Source: Psilocybe azurescens
Lineage: Eukaryota; Basidiomycota; Agaricomycetes; Agaricales; Agrocybaceae
NCBI GenBank assembly: GCA_023853785.1
Contig: JAJIRX010000856.1
Coordinates: forward strand, 1-26,391
DNA: 26,391 nucleotides
Direction: 5' to 3'
Positions 10,849 to 23,989 of the stretch are shown piece after piece; position 1 is the first letter of the stretch, and each line of letters starts with the position of its first letter. The position numbers were made by a program, and so were the translations under genes. Under the pieces are notes generated by a model, which worked only from the letters and a program-made list of their open reading frames with translations, ran no database searches and was not told where the DNA came from.

Positions 10849-12926
10849 CTAGTAACATATTGAGCAAAAGCCTCGAGGCTCAGTGTCAACAATCACTCCC
10901 CCCTTCCGAGGTGATAATAACCATGATCGCCAACCACTCTCGTTCCAGCCTCTTTCAAATTCTTCTTCTGAGAACCTTTGCACCGCCCATGCTCGCGCTC
11001 TCCACCTCATTGCGGATTCCTCTTCCGGAGAGAGTGACAAAACGGTCTCTATTGCATCCGCAAATTCGTGTGTCGTCTGGGCATGGAAGCCTAGTTGAGA
11101 AATATGAATACGGGTCAACTCGGATCGCTCGGAAGAAGTATGCTGTAATTGTTATAATCACCAGTACGTTCTCCGTTAAAGGGTACAATTATATCTTTCA
11201 GAGGACCTCCTGAGGCGTGCGCCACTGGAATGACACCAGCCGCCTATGATGTAAAACAAAACCCAGTCAAATATATGCATAAAAATAAGAGCAAGGGAAG
11301 CAGACCATAAATTCTACTATATTAATGCCGAAGTGTTCGTCCACCATAGTACTGAACCCAATACTGGCCTTCGATAGCCAGTCCAAGACGACGGGATAGG
11401 ACGCGTTTACGACAAAGTGTGTATGCGACTGAATTTATTGGCATCTTAAAATAGCCTTAACCCGGGGTCGTCTAAAAATGGCTCACCTCGATTTCAAAGT
11501 CTTTTGCTTGCTTACGAAGTTCCGTGACACGATTGGCGTCCCCTTCGTTGCGGCTTCCACCAACAAGCACTAGTTTTACTTCACGCTCCCCCTTTTCTTT
11601 GTATTCTGGATGGCTTTTCAAAAGTTGATGGAATGCGTGTAATTGCTCTTGGTGGTCTTTCTCTGGCCTATAAAGACAGTTAATACGAACAGTTGCAAAG
11701 ACCATAGTTGATGACCTTACCGGAACTGAGCGATACTCAAAACAACTCGCTCACGAGGCATCAAGGGAAACCGGGCCATTTCGCTTGTATCACAAGGGGG
11801 ATACACTATTCTAGCATGGTCAGGTGCATTTTTGGACGTGAAGGCTTTGACAGCAAATAAAGGCGGGAGAAGGTGTATCGCATCCAACAACATATCGGAA
11901 TAGTTTAGAATGGAATCGACATGATTTTGTGTCCAAGATGAATTGACCATGATGAAATTGGAGGTCCGGAGGAGATCGCATAATAGTACATGAATAAGCG
12001 ATAATACCTGTCAAAAGTTTCAATTGGAATCCACTGGAAATCCGAGGGATACATACAGGAGCTTGAGTCGGCTTAAAATCGCGGACGACGAGATTGTATC
12101 TGTATTAGTGTGCCATTCCTTCCGGGATTCTACCCGAGCCAACATATCTGTGCTGATTGTAGGATAATGGACGTATGCTCCAATAGGGATCTTCCCTAAT
12201 AGGGAAACAACATGAAAAGTAAACGCATATCCCATCGTGTCTAGCCATTTAAATTAGAGTTGGTTCATTTGTATGTCAGCATGATGCTAACCAATGTACA
12301 GGTCTGGAATGAGTTTGGACATCGCTTCCCATGCGAGATACATGGACCCTAGGCTTTGGCCCAGCAGCGTGAATCGAGGCCAGGCGGAGTCTTCCACGAG
12401 AGAGCGTGACTGAAGAAATACGAAAGACAGAAGTTTGGGATCCAATTCGATATTGAACCTTGACTTTCAACAGTAAGGGCAACTGTCAGTGATGACGACC
12501 TGCTCGATTTCTATGTAATATCTCACCTTGACTTTGGAAATAATCTGTTCTTTTGTGGTATCAATGTCGCCACTGTATACAACACTAACAACATCAGGAT
12601 CTGTACGTTGTATTCCAGCTATGGCTGTCCATAGAACGCGTTCACCACCACCACCGGCATTGCTTCAGACTTGTAGAATCAGATAGCGCCGTGGAATTTC
12701 TAGAACCATGTGCTCACCAATACGGATGGAAGAATCCCACCACGCGCTTGTCCTCGCCGTGTTTATAGCCAAGGATTCCGAGTAACGCCTTCCGACGAGT
12801 GCGGTTGGAGGAAAGTAGTCTCCAGCTGTAGATGCGCAGCGAAAGCCATATGAAAGCAAACAGAAATAGCTGAGGGGTCCATAGCAACAGTACTGGACCG
12901 GACAGTACAGTTATCAGTATCGTCAT
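10849..12926 (-). CDS. ALG11: GDP-Man:Man3GlcNAc2-PP-dolichol alpha-1,2-mannosyltransferase Alg11
   Basis: Adds the fourth and fifth mannoses to the lipid-linked N-glycan precursor on the cytosolic ER face. The first ATG is at 12926 and opens a hydrophobic membrane anchor ([20 protein letters not shown]). Across about eight short introns the spliced protein shows [17 protein letters not shown] (joined over the first intron), [80 protein letters not shown] and [16 protein letters not shown], whose E-x7-E is the GT4 catalytic signature, then [18 protein letters not shown] and the C-terminal ALSLSPEE-like helix. One break: at about 11971 the minus strand reads ATCTCCTCCGG where one more C would give [11 protein letters not shown]. 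Because Alg11 is normally single-copy and essential, I suspect a sequence error. Divergent from the gene at 14094. Confidence 0.92.
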
Positions 12927-14093
12927 TGCGTTCACCAGCCGCTGGCAAACGTCTGTGGCAAATTGGTTCGGCGGAAGGATGCGATAGAAGGATGAGTCGA
13001 TGACTGAATGAACTTCGGTCGGACGGTGGTGGCGGAACTAACTTAGGGTTAGGGGTTCAAGCGTTCCAGTTCAACACCCGCGCACGGTCCTGTCTGGCCT
13101 CTGATTCAAACTTTCAAGTTGTACTGACGGCTTTGACACTGTGCGACCATTCTTCGACATATCGTGCCACTGATACGCACTGCGGACAAGTGAACGATAC
13201 TTAACCATCTCCGCTGTCTTGAACCTCTGCTCATCAGTTCAAGATTTACTCCACAAATGCCAGGGTCTAACTTAGTTACCCTTTCCTTTTTTTTTTTTTG
13301 GCATCGAGAAGTGCTTAATCTGGAATAACTTTTACTTCCAGGAAACTCTGTCTTTAGACTTGTTCAGTTCGATCAGTCGATTCAAAGTCCAACTGTAACA
13401 TAGCCTCTTTGTTACTTCTTCTCGAGCGCCAATTGCCAGGGGGTGATCTAGGGCTGTGCTGAATCTGCCGATCGAAGCAAGCGCCTTTGCCTCACCTTAT
13501 CCTCATGTTTTCTGAGGCCTTCAGGTGACTACTGTGTGAGAACACACAGCTTAGCCCACTTATCCACGACCCGGACATAATCTTCTCCGTGAGCACCTGG
13601 GCTCTGAAATTGATCATATACATGCCACCCCCAACGGCGCAGGATGATCTACGGCAGCTGGCTCAGCATAGATGCTCCTGACAATGTGGTTGCTCTATTA
13701 AAGGCCCGCAGCAACGGCGATGACTCCTATAGACTCGAAAGTTTGCCTCCGTTACGGTGTCGCATTGTGGACCTAATTGACGTTCTCTTCATTTACGACT
13801 AGCCTCGGATCGGGGCGCTTCCTCTATTTGTTTGGATTCCATCGAAAATCTCAGATTCGAAGTATCCATGATTACGGCTCGATCGTCTTCCAGATCCATA
13901 TTCTTTTCCTTTTCTCTTATAAGTTATAAAGCGTTTGCCTGACAGTTTTCCACACGTATCACTTTTCTTCTACTTCCTCATTGCCAAACTATTGTCCATT
14001 CGTAAACATTTACTCTACAGCTCTTTTGGTCGGTGTCGTTCGTCTCTTGCTACTACGTACGCTGATGATGTGACCTAGGCAGGTCGTCCCTTG
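12927..14093. other. Divergent intergenic region, ALG11 / small membrane protein
   Basis: About 1.2 kb without a supported gene. It contains the telo-box at 13043-13055 and a long T run near 13288-13300 after a pyrimidine tract. Close to the right-hand gene there is a pyrimidine-rich stretch followed by CTTATAAGTTATAAAG at about 13916-13931, a TATA-like element about 165 bp before the ATG at 14094. Nothing else recognisable. Confidence 0.5.
13043..13055 (+). promoter_or_regulatory. Telo-box-like TTAGGGTTAGGGG
   Basis: Two telomere-type TTAGGG units plus one G lie about 120 bp upstream of the ALG11 ATG. On the ALG11 strand the motif reads CCCCTAACCCTAA. In other fungi such telo-boxes in promoters are bound by Tbf1/Teb1-type Myb proteins. 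Whether it acts here is inferred from position only. Confidence 0.35.
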
Positions 14094-14667
14094 ATGCCAT
14101 TCACTTTCCCTTCCTACAACTTCGTTATACCTTGCCTCTGGGCATGTCTTTATGCCAGTCTCACAGCTGCCTCACCACTCATCTCAACTCGAGACGCAGA
14201 CAGCAAAGCTAACGACCATATCAGTTCTCGCGTAATCAAGCTCATGGTCGTAGCAGCTTGTACGTCACCTTGGCCTTCACCGATGTGCCACTTTTACTCA
14301 GTCTGCTATTACAGTGTTATTCGTCTCGCTACTTCTGGCCTTGTACCTCTATAGCAAATGCAAACCGAGGGCGCGAGCACCGTCGCCCATGTATAACATC
14401 CCCCATACGAGGCTCATTCACCCTGCTATGGGTACCCGCCCCAATTGGAGGATAACTCGCCAAATGTCCACTTCTTCAGTTTCATCGTCCAGTCCTCTGG
14501 TTCGGATGACTTCCCGTCGGGGAGGACCATCGTACCGGAAGAGATTATCCTGCCTACCAAAGCATATACCAAAGCAAGGCGCTCTAGTCCTACTGCTGGT
14601 GTTTTCCCGGTTTGAAAACATCATCTGCCCACCAACACAAATGTATTCACAGCGGCCTAAAGGTTAA
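14094..14667 (+). CDS. Small predicted type I membrane protein, unknown function
   Basis: ATG at 14094 opens a signal peptide (MPFTFPSYNFVIPCLWACLY ending near LTAASP). A short extracellular segment with Asp, Ser and Lys follows (about residues 28-50). A transmembrane helix (LMVVAALLFVSLLLALYLY) is formed across a GT-AG intron at 14260-14314, and then comes a basic stop-transfer (SKCKPRARAP). The intron removes no reading frame ambiguity in the helix, which strongly supports the model. The cytoplasmic tail is uncertain. The frame as written runs to 14667 and is rich in Ser, Arg and Pro. A -1 change near 14480 would instead give GSDDFPSGRTIVPEEIILPT and end near 14612, which reads more like coding sequence. 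I do not recognise the family; single-pass proteins of this shape are frequent in agaricomycetes. Confidence 0.6.
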
Positions 14668-15546
14668 TCCAAGTATCACACGCGCAGCCTCTCTCTGATT
14701 CTTTCGTCTTTCGGGGGTGTCTCGACTCCATTTACCCCTTCTTCCCTTTCTTTCTTCTGGATATTTTTCTCCCCATTCTCGTCTCCTGAGTGTTTCTCTC
14801 CGAACTGTTCTCAGTTCTTTCTCGCCTTGATATAGGATCTTATCTTTGCTGGGCCCCCTTGTGGAGGGGTCCTGTTAACACCCCGACGATGCTGGGTGTT
14901 GACCAGATTCAAGGTCAATGTTTGAATTACTCATACTAGACCGTTTTAACTTTAGTCCCGTTCCTGCTCGTTCGTTGAACTTGCTGTTGATATCCTCCAC
15001 AGCGTAATAAATTCAAATGTAATATTATCTGTAGAATTATAGTATCAGTAGAATCACTAGTCTCTGTAGTTTACGACGCCCTCATTCTTTTCGTTCTCTG
15101 GTAGCAGTCATTTTGCCCTCATTCATGTTCATGCCCTTCGTTCCCTGGTGGCCCGGCCCACAGTCCCCACTTTACATATAGTCAGTAATAACAAGTAGTC
15201 GCCGTGTAGTTGGGTCTTGATCGGCCAATGCTGATCGATTCCATTGTAGTTTTAATTTCCCCAGTGCCGAACACCAATTATACACACCTTTCTCCGTCGT
15301 TGATTGTGAGTGCACAACTACGACCCGGAGATAGGGTCACTGATTCAGTAATTAATGAAGTGGGAGTAACGCCAGTTAAATCCTTGTTCTATTCTAACGG
15401 ACTGGCACTATAGAAAGGTCCGCCGGGGTATGCGGATCATCGACAAGGGATAGTAGTTCACGTCTGAATCTGCCCATTTTAATACATCATAACAGGTAAG
15501 AAAAGTACGGGAGCTAAATTGTATTCAGATTACTACCACCATCCAG
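14668..15546. other. Intergenic region with pyrimidine tract and hairpins
   Basis: 14690-14830 is a C/T-rich stretch, probably 3' untranslated sequence of the small membrane protein gene. Two adjacent hairpins follow at 14851-14900 (separate entry). The remainder to 15546 has no supported gene; a 67-codon plus-strand frame at 15210-15413 shows nothing recognisable. The F-box gene to the right ends in this spacer on the minus strand. Confidence 0.5.
14851..14900 (+). other. Two tandem hairpins
   Basis: Arms GGGCCCC (14851-14857) and GGGGTCC (14866-14872) pair over 7 bp with one G-U and an 8-base loop. Four bases later AACACCC (14877-14883) and GGGTGTT (14894-14900) pair perfectly over 7 bp with a 10-base loop. 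They lie about 185 bp beyond the stop of the small membrane protein gene. Could be a structured 3' UTR element, a small RNA, or chance. Confidence 0.35.
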
Positions 15547-16889
15547 TCATAGGGCCTTTACACTGGACAGTGGTTTTGATTCACATAGCGCATTATTTTG
15601 ACGTTCTATCGAGAGATCCAAGGAGAACCGCGACTTGTCGGAGGTATAAAGTCGAGGAAACAGTTCTGCCATCACGATCATATTGGCTGCCATAAATGCG
15701 TCATCCTCAGACTCTGGCATATATTTTCCAATAGAAATGTCGAGTATGAATGAGAAGTAGATATGGCGCAATTGAATAATGGACACGAGATGGGAGTCGA
15801 TACCATTGCAGACTGAGGTAAACACTACCCTTTGTGGGTGATGAGCTTCGAGATCACTGATCCGGAACTCCTTGTGTCCGTATTTAGTACACTCGAGGGT
15901 GAAATTTTCTACAGACCCCAAGTTGCGTGCGCCTCGTCCTGGAGGAAATAAGAAGCCTTGCAACATCCGTGGAAGACTTCGGGTTGTCGACGTTAAGGTT
16001 TCCTTGTTCATAATAACCTTTAGTGATTGTAGTTGAGGAAAAAACTTAGATCTGTGTGATAGTCTTCAACCGATACAGCAAGACTCGTTAAATGAGTGAA
16101 AGATAGAGGTTGGGAAGTCATTTTCCCGGTGTCTCCATATGAGACGGGCTCAAAGAACCTCTTTGCCCATTGTGACTGTCCTGGGATGACTGTCATTATT
16201 GGGGGTGAGGGATGCCACTTGGGGCAAGGTGATTGACCTGTGAAAGTGGTTCTTCTTGGAATGTAACCCGCTGGAGGTAGAGATTTTGAAGATCCGTTCC
16301 ATACAGCGCTGTTGATGGTAGAAGGGTCCCAGCAAGTTGTAGAGTCGTCAATCCTGGAGAACGCCACAAACTAAGCAGTGCTGCATAGGATGTAGAACCG
16401 AACGGTTTTGATTCTGATACTAATACAGGCTGAGGGATTATCGAGTACGCCTGTTGATGGCTGACTTATTTCGAGTCTAAAAGTGGTTATACCATAATTG
16501 GGGCCATGGAGAGCTTGAAATAACCCTGATAGTTCAGGGACAAAGGACGACTGGTGAAGCTGAAGCTGATTCTCGCACAATATCGTAAGCGATACAGTTC
16601 GAAGGTAGTACACCATTGCAAGGCCAGGAAAGTTCACTCCTTCGGCTAGTATATCTTGAAGTCGTTCCACCATTCTCTTGCATGTGGGTATAAGGGCGCA
16701 GTCATCAAGCATTCCGGCGAATAGGATGAGATTGAGTTCCCCAAAGAGGTGTTTGTATGCATGCATGCAAATCGTGGTTGAAACACGGGCTAAGCTTCGA
16801 AGAGCTTCGCGAGATGAGGCTTCATATGCACTTGTACCAAGCTCATCGACGATGTGTTGGATGATTTCAACTGGCAACTGAGTCTGCAT
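15547..16889 (-). CDS. F-box protein with leucine-rich C-terminal part, frame-broken
   Basis: ATG at 16889. An F-box-like helix set starts at residue 5 (LPVEIIQHIVDELG, then LRSLARVSTTICMHAYKHLF), the usual arrangement for a Skp1-binding substrate adaptor of an SCF ubiquitin ligase. Further on, leucine-rich repeat-like pieces appear in other frames: AALLSLWRSPGLTTLQLAG, LQNLYLQRVTF, FTHLTSLAVSVED and, to the end, NMIVMAELFPRL. Reaching all of them needs at least three frame changes. One lies near 16434-16436, where one fewer base gives IIPQPVLVSESKPFGS (a 43-bp intron is an alternative). One lies between about 16150 and 16260. One lies at 16039-16044, where one more base in the run gives SFFPQLQSLKVIM. 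Either a decaying member of a large family or a gene with sequence errors. No substrate can be inferred. Confidence 0.6.
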
Positions 16890-17566
16890 GCCGGTGATGT
16901 GGCAAAATATTCAGGCTATTGCACCTTTGGTCATGAAGGAAGGATTCTAGTATTCGTAGTTGAGCAAAATGGGATTCCACGGATTCTGCGATGGGGTTGT
17001 GAAAGGGATTCGTGGTGGAGGCGTGGTTCACTGGTGCTTTTAATAGTTGCGAAATTCGCATACGGAGTTGCTGTACAAATTTTAGCTATGTGTATCAAAG
17101 CTAAGTATATGACAGAGAGTCAGCAATATATCGACGACCATAACACCTTGTATTACTGACAGATATCAGGATTCGCTGTTAGTTCAATGATTTCCTGTAA
17201 ACCAACTATGGTGTGCTTACCCGTTTAACCCAGTGTTCAAATATTTACCGGGCTTGGAGGAACCCCTGAAGCTGTGCATCAAAGCTTACGTTACCATAAA
17301 TTCAGGTGTCAATCTTGGTCCAACTTTGTATTCAAACCACTACTTGAGTGGGAGCGAGGACATTCTAATCTTCTCTTTTCCGCCATTCACACTCGTAATC
17401 GGGGACTTCAATGGTCTCTTCAGGCACCAAGCGGGCAGCATTTGAAGGTGGGGTCGCTCTGAATCCACAGGAAACGAATTGACGCTAACCAAACGAATCG
17501 CATTTCATTCCGAACAGTTGCGCTTTTCCTTGCATCTCAAGTGGGCATCTTTATTTGATATTCAAT
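16890..17566. other. Divergent intergenic region, F-box / MSP1
   Basis: No separate gene is supported. Frames at 16854-17159 and 17233-17445 (plus) have no recognisable features. The right end probably holds the true 5' coding part of MSP1: at 17508-17540 the plus strand reads FRTVALFLASQ, followed by a possible intron 17541-17593. No ATG precedes it in that frame after the TGA at 17460-17462, so a further upstream exon would be needed. Confidence 0.45.
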
Positions 17567-18941
17567 ATGACATTCATTGAGCACATGTGCAAGGCAGCCC
17601 TATATTACACTCTGCGGGTATGTAAATATTTCGCAATCTCGAATCGCGGAAGCATCGGACTAATAAACCTGAGCAGTGGGTGTTGGACACGGTATCTCCG
17701 GATAAGAAAGATGGAGAAGTGAAAGAAAAGCAGATGGCGGCTTTGAAGCGTCTAGGTCACCACGAACTGAAGCTGGATGAATATGAACGTGTGTTTTTTA
17801 CCCTCTTCACGCTACTGTGGTATTGACCACCCTCCGTCAATCCAGGCAAAGTTGCCAATGAGGTCATTCATCCAGATGACATTCCTGTCACTTTTGGAGG
17901 TAAGTTGCAATCACTCAAGTGGTTATTTATCTTTGATAATTTATAGACATCGGCGGTCTTGATTCTATTGTTTCCTCCCTTCGGGAGTCCGTTATATATC
18001 CTCTTCTGTATCCCAACTTATTCACGTCTTCCTCTTCCCTTCTTGGAGCCCCGAAAGGTGTCCTCCTTTTCGGCCCTCCTGGATGCGGCAAGACTATGCT
18101 AGCGAAAGCTTTGGCCAAAGAATCTGGCGCTACGTTTATCAACATCGCTGCTTCAGTCCTAACGAACAAATGGTACGGCGAATCCAATAAACTAGTTGCA
18201 GGACTATTCAGCCTCGCTCGGAAGACACAGCCCGCTATCATCTTCATTGATGAGATCGACTCTTTCCTCCGAGAGCGCACAAAAGGCGACCACGAGGTGA
18301 CAGGAATGATGAAGGCAGAATTTATGACGTGCGTTTTTGCATTTGGATAGCGACCTCTTGCTCAAACTCTACTCTAGCCTTTGGGACGGCCTCCTTTCTG
18401 GATCGGACAGAATTCTTGTACTGGGCGCGACAAATCGACCAAATGATATTGACTCAGCGATTCTACGACGCATGCCCAAACGGTTCGGTATCGGTTTGCC
18501 TAATGTTGAACAGAGAACTAGGATTCTTGATTTGGTATATATATGCATTTCTCCTTTTCCCTCTGTGTCCCATGCTCATCCCCTACATCGTAGATGTTGA
18601 AAGATACTAAAGTCGCACCCAACTTCTCTATTCAAGTACTTGCTGAGCAGACCGAAGGTCTCTCTGGTTCTGATTTGAGAGAACTGTGTCGAAACGCGGC
18701 CATGGTTCCAGTGCGAGAATTTATGAAAAGTACGACCAATAATCACGAAGCCCTTGTCAAGGGACAATTAGAGGTATGCATACCGTCCAGATTGTAACAT
18801 TACTTGGCATTTATTATATCACAGGGATTCGATCTACGGCCTCTGACGGTGGACGATTTCTTTGCACACGATGGATCAAGCCCTCTACCTCCGGTCCATA
18901 ATGACAGCCAGTCACAACTAGAAGACGAACCTTTAGATTGA
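17567..18941 (+). CDS. MSP1: Msp1/ATAD1-type AAA ATPase (mitochondrial outer membrane translocase)
   Basis: Extracts mislocalised tail-anchored proteins from the mitochondrial outer membrane. Spliced frame: an N-terminal hydrophobic part ([19 protein letters not shown]), the linker [20 protein letters not shown], then the AAA core with [17 protein letters not shown], Walker A GPPGCGKT, pore-loop NKWYGESNK, Walker B IIFIDEID, sensor-1 [20 protein letters not shown] (arginine finger region) and the C-terminal [20 protein letters not shown]. Five internal introns with GT-AG ends all restore frame; the LWDGLLSG junction after EFMT is clear. No frame break anywhere, unlike its neighbours. The start is uncertain. 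From the ATG at 17567 the first residues are MTFIEHMCK. If 17541-17593 is an intron, the sequence becomes [19 protein letters not shown], a better transmembrane anchor, but its ATG is then upstream and not found. The 3' end converges on the carboxylesterase, 135 bp away. Confidence 0.9.
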
Positions 18942-19076
18942 AACCGGAACCTTCATCCCCACTCCCAGCATAGACCAGACCTATCAACACATATATGATA
19001 TTGCTTTTTTGTAATGATACAACTGAATAATTATGGATGGTATTACTCCACCGCTAGGAGTAATGGAACAGGGTGG

Positions 19077-21440
<2,364 letters not shown>

Positions 21441-21492
21441 CGGATATTCCAAAGAAGTTCCAATCACACTTTAAAGCAATACGAATCCTTCG

Positions 21493-21500
21493 TTTATATA
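21493..21500 (-). promoter_or_regulatory. TATA box of the carboxylesterase gene
   Basis: On the minus strand the sequence reads TATATAAA, about 55 bp upstream of the carboxylesterase ATG at 21440. The position is plausible for a core promoter with a short leader. Confidence 0.5.
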
Positions 21501-22603
21501 ACAAAACGCTTAACACGAGTCAGCGAATCAAACAGGTTCGCGTGTCGCATGACAGCATTGACCCAGGATCGTGATTTGGACGACATTTGACTCTGACACA
21601 GGCATTTGGGTGCATAAAAGGCAGAGATTGATTCCCTCTGGGAATTGGTCGCACGCTCTGCAAAATAATAGGAGTCGAAAACTGCAAAACGTGGTTCTAT
21701 TTGCTTCAGAATCGCCATTCTAAACTGTTGTTACGCCTCCGGAGGCAGACATCGTTTAAGAGCTGATGATTTGCCACAATACAAAGGTAGAATTCTAGTC
21801 GAATAGACATAGACTCGTATAAAGCAGCTGAGTCGGGAGAAAATTCTCGGCTAGAACGCTCTCACCCTGCGGGAAATCATGTCAGAAAGAGTGCTTCACA
21901 AAAGAGATGGAATGCATGACGTCTTACCATATGGATAGTAACCGGGATCGTTGACAAGGGTTGTATATCGTAATATGTTATATATATTAGACATTGATAT
22001 GCAAAGAAGGCCGGTCTGGCTCGTGTTTTTGTGCACGAGCAGGAAAGCCTGCAAGTAGAGTGCTGAGCAGCATGATTTTACCGAAGTATGGAGTCATGAG
22101 ACTGGAGAAGGGTCGCCAATGTGAAAAGTTGCACAAGGACATGCAGGGACATGCTATCCTCAAAATCACAGGAGATCAATAGTTCCTTGGAGCAACTGAT
22201 ATCATCAGAAATAGAATATGCCGCTAGGAGACCGTCTGAGAAACAAAAGCCAATTTTGTTGTAGCAGAGAGAAAGGCATTTGTAGAACTCGAGCTCTTGA
22301 CTCCTGAACGTTATTTTGGAAAAGGAACTACGGATTGGACACAGCTGGTTTAATCCTTATGCCTAATGGGCGCCTTCAACACAGGTCCCACAAAGGTACT
22401 TAGGACAGCGTGTTTGCCTCCGCTGAAATCCATATTCATTCTGGATAGTTGAGGGTTTGAGTTGATACGTTGAGTATTGACATCGTATGATTATAGCAAT
22501 ATATAAACATTCTTGATGAGATTATGAACTCGAAAAGATTAGAGAATGTGGCAAGAATGGTCATGCGACTGCATCCTAATGGCGGGGAAGTAAAATAAGT
22601 CGT

Positions 22604-22667
22604 CACGTGCTTCGCGTTTCAGCCAATCAGTCCTGCGTTTGCTGTTAAACAGTTAAACTGTTAACGA
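22604..22667 (+). promoter_or_regulatory. Promoter cluster: CACGTG, CCAAT, three GTTAAAC-type repeats
   Basis: CACGTG at 22604-22609 sits within TCACGTG. CCAAT is at 22623-22627. Three head-to-tail 8-base units, GTTAAACA, GTTAAACT and GTTAACGA, occupy 22644-22667 and also form the inverted repeat AACAGTT-A-AACTGTT. All lie 95-160 bp upstream of the G-patch ATG. CACGTG is a bHLH (Cbf1-type) site and CCAAT a Hap complex site; CAGTT/AACTG resembles Myb sites. Function is inferred. Confidence 0.45.
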
Positions 22668-22760
22668 CACTCTCCATCCTGGCTGTTTAGAATCCCTATC
22701 TCTCTAGATCCATAATATCAATGACAGAGATTTGAACACTCTTCACAGAGATATTGAAAT

Positions 22761-23989
22761 ATGCCTTTAGAAGCTCACGACTACCTGGTCGCCCAGGGAT
22801 GGGGAGGAAAAGGAACAGGACTGCGACAGGGAGCTATCTCCAGGCCTCTTGCTATTCCAATGAAAAAGAACTTATCAGGACTGGGCAAAGATCGTGATGA
22901 AGCCTTTCCGTTCTGGGACCAGTCAGTACCCGAACCAATATTACACCGCTGATAGGCTAACGATGGACTTTAAATTTGTTGGTAGCCTGTACACCGCTGC
23001 TGCAAAGTCCATTACGATTAAATATGTTAGTGATGACGAAGGGGAAGGCGAAGAGGCATCGGTACGTTCCAATCATGGTAATATCTCAGATGAAGAATAA
23101 ATAAACGACATTCTTTATAGACCTCCAACGTTATTCCCCTAAAAAGACTTCTACTGGCATTTTTCTACTCGTCGCCCTATTGAAGGGTCTCCTGCTAATT
23201 CAGGCAATACTACACCCAATGAAGCTGACTCAGATACCCAAACCCCTCGCCTCTCTTTGATGGCACAAGCTCAGCGAGAAGGTGCAAAACGTCGTTTATA
23301 CGCCAAATTCTTCCGAGGGCCTGTCCTTGGACCTGAAACCATAGCTGAAGAAGAAAAGCGGCTTGCCACTCTGGTGCTGGAAGCATACGAGAAACGAAAT
23401 TCTACTGTCCAGAGTATGACGGTGAAAGAACACATTGAAATTCAGACGGCCACCGATAAAATGGTGATCGACCTCGAGGTGTCCAATTCATCTGAAAAAA
23501 GAGGAAGAGCAGCGACGCAGGGGATGCTGGATTCGGGGAAGAGGAAGATGAAGCTTCAAGGAAAGAGCGCAAACGCAGGAGAAAGGAAGAGAAGCGGAAG
23601 AAGGAAGATAAAGATGGGGCCAAACTGAAGCGAAGGAAAGAGAAGAAGGAGAAGAAACAGACTGGTGGAGGGTCCTCGGACGACATCCAATTGTCATCGT
23701 CAAAACACACGAAAGGGCACAAAATTAGTAGCGATGCCGCCAACAAACTTGAGCATCGCCGGAAAAAGAAGAGAGGAAAAGAATCAAGGCTTTGCGGAAA
23801 CAGCTGAGCGTTGTGGAAATCGATCCACCGCTGGAAGAGAAGGTCATTTCGGAGAGGGCCGAAAGTAAAGCACCGAAAGAGAAGCGGTCATCTCGAAAGG
23901 CACTAAAGGTTGACGCAGAGGAGACACAGAAATCGGACAAGAAAAAGAAGAAACGAAAACGAGACGACCATTCAGGCGATTCCAGCTAG
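22761..23989 (+). CDS. G-patch nucleolar protein, Tma23/GPATCH4-like
   Basis: ATG at 22761 opens directly into a G-patch: DYLVAQGWGGKGTGLRQGA, then NLSGLGKDRDEAFPFWDH. The FWDH-LYTAAAKSITIKYVSDDE continuation needs the intron at about 22922-22988. The N-terminal G-patch followed by FWDxLF/AAKS and a very Lys-rich tail matches Tma23 of yeast and GPATCH4, nucleolar proteins tied to ribosome biogenesis. The middle has MAQAQREGAKRRLYAKFFRG; the C-terminal third is lysine, arginine and glutamate rich (KERKRRRKEEKRKKE, ending KKKKKRKRDDHSGDSS). Three run-length breaks interrupt it: five T at 23160-23164 (six restore STRRPIEGSP), six A at 23495-23500 (seven restore EKKRKSSDAGDAGF) and four A at 23777-23780 (five restore KRIKALRKQLSVVE). 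All three are single missing bases, so I consider the gene intact in nature. Confidence 0.8.

Larger units (their letters stand above)
21441..22760. other. Divergent intergenic region, carboxylesterase / G-patch
   Basis: Mostly non-coding. A minus-strand frame ending near 21997 begins with an ATG near 22105 and reads MTPYFGKIMLLSTLLAGFPA, a possible signal peptide, but only about 36 codons long. A GT-AG intron-like stretch with donor GGTAAGACG lies downstream on the same strand near 21927, so a small secreted-protein gene or relic is possible. The plus-strand frame at 21994-22182 shows no features. A TATA-like TATATAAA at about 22500-22507 and the promoter elements at 22604-22667 belong to the G-patch gene. 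Confidence 0.45.

Noticed and set aside
13043..13055. Chromosome end or subtelomere
   Set aside because: Only two telomere units are present and housekeeping genes lie on both sides.
14418..14624. 68-codon minus-strand frame opposite the small membrane protein tail
   Set aside because: A shadow of the plus-strand gene with no features of its own.
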